From: Mactra quadrangularis
Lineage: Eukaryota > Mollusca > Bivalvia > Venerida > Mactridae
Assembly (NCBI GenBank): GCA_025267735.1
Contig: CM046294.1
Span: forward strand, 20,642,162-20,706,161
Direction: 5' to 3'
Length of the DNA stretch: 64,000 nt
Shown here: positions 56,313 through 64,000 of the stretch, in pieces
Layout of the letters: each line of letters opens with the position of its first letter
How positions within the stretch are numbered: position 1 is the first letter of the stretch
Program-made: the position numbers and the translations under genes
The notes under the pieces: generated by a model
The model's input: only the letters and a program-made list of their open reading frames with translations
What the model was told of the DNA's origin: nothing
Database searches by the model: none

Positions 56313-57168
56313 CTTGACCAGGTCTCATACTCTGTGCCAAGTTACAGTATTTTCAATACACTCAGTTACTTTCAAAATTTCATTGGTCAAGTGGTCTAAG
56401 ATACTGTATCATGATCTTTAGATCCTTCTCTGCTGTGTGTTTGATATAGACAGAATCATTTAGTTTTTTTGTGGTAGGATTGTTTGCATAGGTTTCAGTT
56501 TTTTTTTCCAAAATATATTTTATCAGCCTCCTTTTTTTGCATACTAAACAAGGTCAGTTTACCTCATTTGATATGTTGGAGTGGTAATGTGGGCATTGAT
56601 TGCCCATAGACATTGGATTGTCTACGGTTTTGCCTCTTACTTTCTGATAGCTACCAGCATATCTTTTGAGGGGTGCACAGTTTTTTGTGTGTGATAAATA
56701 GCATTTACTTTAGGTTTTTTGCATTGTATTTTTTGCGTATTATGTGGAATCAAATTTAAGGTCAAAATACCCAATTTGATATGTTGGAGTGGTAACGTGG
56801 GCATTGATTGCCCATAGACATTGGATTGTTTATGGTGTTGCCTCTTACTTTCTGATAGCTACCTGTATATCTTTTGGGAAGTGCAAAGTTTTTTTTGCCA
56901 GGAAGCTGCATTTAGTTAGGATATTTTCATTTTGTATTATTAGGTAGAAGTCAAACTTTTAGATTCCACATATTTTCCTTTTTTCTTTTTTTGATATCAT
57001 TTAGTTTTAAGTTTCATGGCTGGTATGTTAGAAGCATCAAACTCACAGCAGAGAAGGACCAAAAGATCATGATTCAGCAGATTCGACCACTTGATCAATG
57101 AAATCTTGTTAGTTATCTAGTGTATTGAAAATACTCAAACTTGGCACAGAGTTTGAGACCTGGTCAAG
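56313..57168. mobile_element. Long inverted-repeat element, copy 2
   Basis: The ~130-bp inverted arms start CTTGACCAGGTCTCATACTC and carry CTGTGCCAAGTT, TATTTTCAATACAC and CATGATC. The core has two copies of the double-hairpin module found once in 54666-55261 (about 56567 and 56777). No coding sequence. Arms this long suggest a MULE or Foldback type. Confidence 0.7.
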
Positions 57169-59650
57169 AGTTCATGTGATAGTTTATAGTTGACATTTTA
57201 TGCTTTAGACAACTTGGTCAGATTTGTTAAAGTTCATATTGCATATTGAATTTCTAAAATTTGTTCTAAACAATACTATATTTGCTAAATTTATCTGGAA
57301 TCTTTAAACAGTCTCAAAGAGACAATCATTCTTCCACATGTGGGGAAGCATTGAGCTGGAATATTCTAGCTTGTAATGGAATAGGTTGATGTAGCTTACT
57401 AAGTAAATTACTGTATCTTAGGTCAAATATATATCCTTTTATACTCTTTCTATAGAAAGAGGTCCAGGAAAATATAGTGCAGGAACTGATATCCCAACAA
57501 TTTTATTCAGACTTTTAAAGTTGAATGTGTTTCCTCTGTTAGGTTACAAAATCCAACCACTTGTTTAATATTGATAAAAATTTAGTAAGACTTTTTGTTT
57601 CAATTATTTAATACCTTACAGTTTGTATACTGTTGATTGTTAAAATCACATATCAGAATTTAATATTCATTTTAGTGAAATATTGCATTAGATGAATAAA
57701 TTTACTCCTGTCTTTATTGTTATTTTCAAAAAAGACTTTTCATCAACTTTTAAATATATGAGGTTAAGAGTTTTGATAGATAAATGTAGCTTATTTTATG
57801 TTTTTTTATAACATTTACAAGGAACATGTATAATTCTATAGTCTTGATATACTTTTGGGTTTAAATTATCATTAACAACATCCATAGTAAGCATGGTTAA
57901 TTGAATTCAGGTTATCTCCCTTGTATCAGGTAAAAAGAATATTATTATTTTCTGTTGATTATTCTCCCAGTAAGAAACAATAGTTTTGACTGTTAGAAAT
58001 TATTTTAAAGTACTATATCAATTTTGATACATACAAAACATGCAGGTTAATTTGTACTCGCTGTAAAAGTCAGACATTTATACATTATGAATAGGAGTAC
58101 TATTCTGAACTCTTCTGTAATAGTTAAAGTTCATTTACTATGGTGATTACTATGATAATGTTGGTAATTGACTTCTTCCATTGTTCTGTACACTTGGAAA
58201 TTGTAGATGTTGGTGTAATATTTCGGCCCAGTTCTCTAGCTCCATGAAACTCTAATTTATATATAATGTATGAATTAGAGTGTCATCGAGCTAGCGGCCT
58301 GTCCGTGTAAGTACAAGCACTGGTATAGGGTGCAAATTATATAACTAACAAGAGCACCTCATAGATTTAAATAGTGCACAGTAGGTCTTATGCTTCCTAA
58401 GGAGGTATATTTCTGGTCAACAATGGCTTGGAGTTCACAAATTACGGCGCAACATATTGTTGTATGTAAGAGCGGGACTCTGTTTTGTCGTTTACTTACA
58501 AAGTCATGGTAAGATACTGTATTTACTCTAGTTATAAATAAACCTGATACATTGTAGCCTAATAATGTTCGATAATACTCATTATTGTCATAATTGTCTT
58601 AATGGCAATAGTGCCTGTTTTGTCAATTATTTTTGGTTTAGGAGAGCATAGTTGTAGGAAATGCAACGACCAGTTTTTATGGGTATATTTGATCTTAAAC
58701 CGGTTCCTTTTTGAAAATTTTAAAAATCAAAGCGCTGGCTAAATTATTATTTTAACTGCTTAAGTAGGAAAGTTTTTGTATCAAACTATTAATTATTTTC
58801 TTTTTGTCTTTACAATTTACTTGATTTTTCAATAAATTTAATACTCTGTACCACATGAAAAAATAGAGAACATATTTATGTACTGAATGACCAGTCTTGT
58901 AAAGAAAACATTGAATAACTTGTTAGTAAAAACAAAGTGTGCCTCTAGGACTAAACCCATGAAAATCATGATTTACATTAAAAACAGATTAATAAATTAC
59001 TACTGATTCAATGTTTTTATTAAAGAGTATTGTGATATTCTTAAGATACAGTAAACACTCTATAGTATGACCCATCCTTTTGTTGTAATTTTTGTAATTA
59101 ATTTTCAATTAATATATAACTAAGAAGTCATGCAATCAATGTCATCACTTGAGTTCCAATATTGTTTAATCTGTATTTACAATACAAAATAGTAGACTGC
59201 GTGTGAATAAATGGTGTAGGTTTCTATAATTTCTTTTGGTCACTTCACTGAGTACACTTGTTTGATTGAAAATTTATACTTTATATACCAAGTGATAGAA
59301 GTTACAGAAACAAGTAAATGATGGTCATCTACATACATTTGAATGTATCAAACAACGTAATTTTCGTATTATTGACAGCTTAGTTGTTCCATCTTTGGTT
59401 TATGATATTTTGGAAATTAGAAACTAAAAAGATTTTAAAATATATTTATACATTATACATGTGAATAGCTCTAATCAGGCTTGATAATAATGCTCCTAAA
59501 TAGATCATATGAAATAAAAAAAAAATACAGATAAACAAAAATAATATATAGAAAAAATACAAATGATCCAAGCGAGTATTATTAAAAGAAAAGGCGGATC
59601 ATTGATAATATATAATTGAAACTATAGAATAATATACCAGATAACATGGT
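57169..59650. other. AT-rich non-coding stretch with a short hairpin
   Basis: No gene. At 58236-58261 and 58269-58294 CTAGCTCCATGAAACTCTAA and its mirror form 26-bp arms with few mismatches and a 7-base loop; GGCC pairs further out. Confidence 0.45.
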
Positions 59651-59956
59651 AAAAGATCTAAAATCCAAGTAATCTAGTGAAGGACCCAGTTTATTCTGGG
59701 GGGATAGCTAGATCGGAAGAAAATTGTAAAAGATCTACTATCCGAGTAATCTAGTGAAGGACCCAGTGAATTCTGGGGGGATAACTAGATCGGAAGAAGA
59801 TCATAAAAGATCTACAATCCGAGTAATCTAGTGAAGGACCCAGTGAATTCTGGGGGGATAACTAGATCGGAAGTAGATCGTAAAAGATCTACAATCCGAG
59901 TAATCTAGTGAAGGACCCAGTGAATTCTGGGGGGATAACTAGATCGGAAGATGTTA
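59651..59956. repeat. 77-bp tandem repeat, four copies
   Basis: Copies start at 59651, 59728, 59805 and 59882. The unit contains AATCTAGTGAAGGACCCAGT, TTCTGGGGGGATA and CTAGATCGGAAG. Copies 2-4 are nearly identical, copy 1 slightly diverged. Confidence 0.88.
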
Positions 59957-61625
59957 TTGTATCGAGTATTGTTTAGATGTTAGTTACATTTATAGTGTTC
60001 ATTTATAAATTCAAATGAAATCAACTTGCTAGTAATATGTTAGCTTATGTACATTGTATTTGTAAATCAGAGTTGACTGAAATGTTTACAATGTATTATC
60101 GTTTAAACAAATACTTAATTATGTTGCTCTATACATTAAAGTGTATGTATTGATAGATGTATCATTTAAAACGTTTCTTATTAATTGCAAGTTTTCATGT
60201 GTTACTGCAAGACACATCCTTCTATGAAATTTGTATATTAAGATTATTATTAGGTAAAGTTGTTGGTCTCTCGTTGAAGGTTAATCTATGTTAGTTGGTT
60301 AGGTGAACCACACCCATGGTCCTATTTATGATAACAAGTATTCCCATGTAACTAAACTTAACCATAGTCACATGTATGATTTGGTTTGTACTGTAGATAG
60401 AGGTTATTAAAATAAGATTTATTTGATCTGACTAAGTTAGGGAAATTTGTTGGGTCAATCTAATAATGTTGAAGGGTGATTCTTAGAGAGCTGGTTAGGT
60501 AAACCACCCTCCATAGTCCTGTATATGATAACAAGCATTTCCATGTGGCTAAACTTAACCATAAGCACAATCTTTACTAAGTTTTGTATTGTAGATAGAG
60601 GTTTATTTAAAATGAACAGACATGTTCATATGATTATGGCTTTGATAATGATGACTTTGATGTATGCACAGATTATTGTTTTGATTAAATGATGATACTA
60701 CTCTATAGACATAATTATTTGAATAGATTTGAATTAGAAATTTTGTTGTTCATATGTTTGTACATTTGAACATGGGTTTGATTATGGTTACTTTTTTCTA
60801 GCCCTTATTTTCAATGATACAGTTATATGATATTAAGAGAATGGATTTCATTTTAGAGTTTTCACTGTTTTTGTGAATTTTATGAAGACATATTAAATAT
60901 TGCAATGCTATTTTGTTCGATAAATTTACTTAAATATGTTCAATGTTTTCTGTACAGTTTTGGTCAGCTGTATATAGAATTTCTCATTTTTAGCCAGATG
61001 GTGCATGGGCAATGATTACTTCCCTTTGTAATTTTTGCGTTAAAGTTTTTAGATCTGGCTTTAATGTGGTTTTCACATTACATCTCTTGTTTAATTATTA
61101 AGTCAGTGTATTTTCAATTCTAAGAAATGTGAGTTACTCTATTATAATACCGAGTTATATTTGTTTTGAAATCAGTATAAAAATATATTGTGCCATCTAA
61201 GAATGACTCTTGAAATTTAAATTTTAAATAGTTTCATTACAGTCGTTAGATATACCTCATCATAGCTTAATGGTAGTTCGAACATTTAATAAATTTAAGA
61301 TAAGTATGCAGTATTTTTCCTGATTGCACTGGTTTAGAGATGATCAACAGTAACATAAACTGAGGTTTTATGTTTATTATATTGGTTGATGCAAGTTTGT
61401 AGCAACTAGCCTAGTTCTTATAACATGATGATTTTATATTGATATGATTATTACTCTAAGAGACATTGTCTAAGAGGCAATACCTTTATTGTCTCAATAA
61501 ACTTTTTGAAGATCTAGAAAATATGGATATCAACTATTCAGTTATCCCAAAGAACTAAATTATCTGAAGCTGGTTACTTTACTTTATTGTTTGTCTACAT
61601 CAACCATGTTTGATACAGGCTAGAA
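59957..61625. other. AT-rich stretch with one ~180-bp duplicated block
   Basis: A block with CTATGTTAGTTGGTTAGGTG, TGATAACAAGTATTCCCATG, AAACTTAACCATA and GTAGATAGAGGTT (60252-60420) is repeated in diverged form at 60425-60610. No gene is seen. Confidence 0.5.
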
Positions 61626-61961
61626 CAATCTCTGTAAACAGAGATCCTGTTCTACTCCCGTTGTCGTACTGGATCTCTACTTAGTCAATGCAAGGTCACG
61701 TTGAAAACACTATTAATCACATTTTGATTTGTAATTTTTATTTTTAGACCAAGGTTTGCATGCAAATCTAACAGCGGTATTATTCACAGTCTGCAATTGG
61801 GTGTCTCATTTCAAATTGCGTGACGTAGTGGATGTGAACAAGTTACATATCATAACAATTTCGTCATAAATATTATGATGAGAAAAGGTCACCTGAATGT
61901 GACCTTCCTTTGGAAAAGGCCAGATCTAGTGGTAATTTTAGATTGGATTTTAATCAGATGG
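61626..61961. mobile_element. MULE-like MITE, CAATCT ends, copy 2
   Basis: Inverted relative to 47571-47970. It starts CAATCTCTGTAAACAGAGAT and ends TTTTAATCAGATGG. The 9-bp flanks AGGCTAGAA and AAGCTAAAA match at seven of nine bases. Confidence 0.65.
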
Positions 61962-63806
61962 AAGCTAAAACAACAGTGAACTTTGTGAGCTTGATTGACT
62001 TAATTGAATAATTTTACTGCCAGATACTCTTATACTGCTTTAAATTAATTAATATATTTGATTTATTTCTGTCTTTCGGCTGATCTGTATTCATCAATAA
62101 ATTAAAATAATAAATATTGAAATAAGAACGCAATATTTGGCCTCATTATTTTAGAATTCATTAAGTTTAGACTTTATAACTTTATAGCTAGATTAATAAT
62201 ATTAAAACATTGCTCAGTATTCTTTACTTTCATACTTACATTTGGAATTTGTCAAGATCATTGCTTGAGATTTCAGTATATATAAGAATATATAGCCTAT
62301 TTCATCAAGGTATGGGTTTGAGAAGGGTTTCAAACAAATGCCAAGTCTGACTGCCTCAAATTGGAATGTCTATCATTAGATCTTGTTACTCTTGTAGCAG
62401 TACAACTGAACTTCCATGATTTTTTCATGAGCAATGGGGCTCATTAGCTTTTTTATAGTTATTCAGCATTGGAATGATTGAGACTTAAAATTGCTTTCTA
62501 TCTAACATAGCAATTTAATTGATAATAAGGGTGACTTTGGCCAAGTTAATATATGTATGTTTTCATAATATTATTTAATATTTCATAGTTCTCTGCTTAT
62601 AATAAACTTTAAACTTTGAGTGTTGATAGAACTACATTAAAGAGGTTTAGAGGGCTGTAACATGCAAGTTTATTGGTAATACGTATGATCTAATTTCTAT
62701 GATAATTTAGGCAGATAAAATTTAGTACAATAAAATGGTGAAATGTGATGTTGAAATCTTGTTTAATATAGTAAACAAATAGACAGGATCTTTACTTATG
62801 ATGTGTATAATAGAGTATAGTGTGTAGAGTATATTTACGCACATTTTACTTTCAAATTTAAAAATGGAATCAAAATTGATAATGTCTAATGCTGATTGAC
62901 TAATGCTGTTGGTCTAATTTTATGACACTTTGAATTAGGTCTCATAAGTGCTTGGTTTGGGGAATGCTCTTATAGAGCATGATTTTGGTGTATAATCTAC
63001 ATTTCACATCAATACATTCTGATTAAACTCTGTGTTTTAACACTGAGTAGGTATATTGTATCTAGACAATGGTCTCAGTTCATGGGTCTAGTACATTGAA
63101 TAACAAATTCTGTTGTTTAATGTACTAAGATTCAGGACTGAAACCATTGACCCCCTCCCCTGTCTATTGATGGTTGGTTTGGATTTAACTCTTTGTTATA
63201 ACACACTGTACAACATTACAAACTTCTGGTAGTATAAAATCATGGAAATGCCACCACCTTTCTCAGAGAACTCCGAGAAGCATCATTTTAAACCCTTTCC
63301 CCTCATGAACACCCACCTCTCATGCATGCTCCCTTTCGCCTCTTGGACCACCCTCTCCTTATCAACCCCCTATGAATTTCGCTGGCGCTGTTTGGGTCAC
63401 CCAGTCTGCAAGGTACTTGAACATTATGTATGCCAAAAACCCTCCAGGATTTTTCCAGGCAGGCTTTGGCACGTTCTCAGCCCATGTGATATCAGCACCA
63501 CTGGAAGGGCCTTGCACGCGGGTTCATGTATCTCAACCTAAGGTATTGAAGGGGAAAGCAAACTTTGTTGGTATCATGGTCTCTCTCAGGGTCCATGGCT
63601 AAGGAGTTAAGGGTTTTCTCTCCGGGTACATGGCAGAGGAGTTGAGGGTTTTCTTTTATATTTTTTTCAATTATTATTTTTGTATTAGTTGTAAGATATG
63701 TTGTATTTAAATGTTTTTTACTTATTTTACATGTAATTATTACCAAGAACTGTTGTTAGGAACTCAAAATATCTCAAAATTTTTTTGTTCTATTTTCTTT
63801 TTACAG
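61962..63806. other. Non-coding stretch, C-rich near 63240-63540
   Basis: No gene is recognised. 63240-63540 is richer in C than its surroundings and holds overlapping open frames of 99 and 76 codons without known domains. GGGTCCATGGCTAAGGAGTT and GGGTACATGGCAGAGGAGTT form a short duplication at 63591-63650. It ends in CTATTTTCTTTTTACAG, a strong acceptor. Confidence 0.4.
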
Positions 63807-63896
63807 AAAAGCATCATTTGGTATCAACACAAGAACAACGCATGAATTGATGGTAGATTATGGTATGCAGAAAGAAGACGTGGACTGTATATTGAT
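63807..63896 (+). CDS. Internal exon of an unidentified gene
   Basis: 90 bp between a strong acceptor (TTCTTTTTACAG) and donor GTGAGTTT. Only one frame is open; it codes KASFGINTRTTHELMVDYGM followed by QKEDVDCIL. The pattern of hydrophobic, GM, acidic and IL positions loosely recalls UBA-type helices, but I do not recognise the protein. The previous exon must leave two bases of a codon; none was found upstream. Confidence 0.45.
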
Positions 63897-64000
63897 GTGA
63901 GTTTTTTTTATTTTATTTATAATTTAATATTGTGTTTTGTATTATGCTCCTTATATTGATAACTCTGATATTTTTATTGATTTTCATATTAACAACATGT

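Noticed and set aside
58423..58465. Possible first coding exon (good Kozak, MAWSSQITAQHIVV, donor GTAAGA)
   Set aside because: Its phase does not join the exon at 63807 and no partner exon was found.
59651..59956. Sequencing-adapter contamination
   Set aside because: Only ten bases match, inside a 77-bp unit of unrelated sequence repeated in tandem; chance resemblance is more likely.
63242..63602. C-rich open frames of 99 and 76 codons
   Set aside because: Overlapping in different frames, no known domain, no convincing splice pairing with the exon at 63807.

Overview
The window looks like AT-rich nuclear DNA from a mollusc, most likely a bivalve. The evidence is GT-AG introns, a broken-up animal short-chain dehydrogenase gene, a LINE, tRNA-derived SINEs and very many short inverted-repeat DNA elements. 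Repeat words such as AGAGGGCCCAAAGGGCCC, GACCTTGACCTTTGACC and GGGGCATAATTCT are, from memory, common in bivalve genomes. No species is claimed.

Host coding content is small. At 1371-6855 (+) there are four exons of a retinol-dehydrogenase-like SDR. Its first exon stops exactly where a 100-bp inverted-repeat element begins, and the exon for the NNAG region is missing. At 41591-49955 (+) three splice-consistent exons, followed by a poly(A) signal, carry only a 53-codon reading frame. At 63807-63896 (+) there is one good internal exon of an unknown gene. One tRNA-like gene lies at 42143-42215 (-).

Everything else is mobile or repeated DNA. 8871-17090 is a recent tandem array (2.58-kb period): four copies of a 472-bp element alternate with three copies of a 2.1-kb spacer, and the outer flanks share TATA. 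About 18.6-24.0 kb is a nearly full-length LINE whose ORF1 and ORF2 lie in one frame separated by a single TAG; a later TAA breaks ORF2. The LINE sits inside a pair of inverted ends that also enclose a 17 x 39-bp minisatellite. 28.2-30.9 kb is an ACN-rich array split by two insertions. 43.0-49.1 kb is a nest of elements within elements.

Several elements can be assigned by target-site duplication (TSD): hAT-like (8 bp) at 5736-6197, 26756-27713 and 47440-48572; MULE-like (9-10 bp) at 254-325, 3767-3836, 39081-39149, 43759-43812, 47571-47970 and 61626-61961; Harbinger-like (TAA) at 37141-37347; pogo/mariner-like (TA) at 37783-38697 and 45776-48830. The least ordinary structures are the alternating array at 8871-17090, the inverted-repeat elements with minisatellite cores (4574-5271 and 18541-24795), the tiny fold-back family with 9-10-bp TSDs, and the LINE with a stop codon as the only boundary between its proteins. 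Coordinates of degenerate repeats are approximate and were read by eye.
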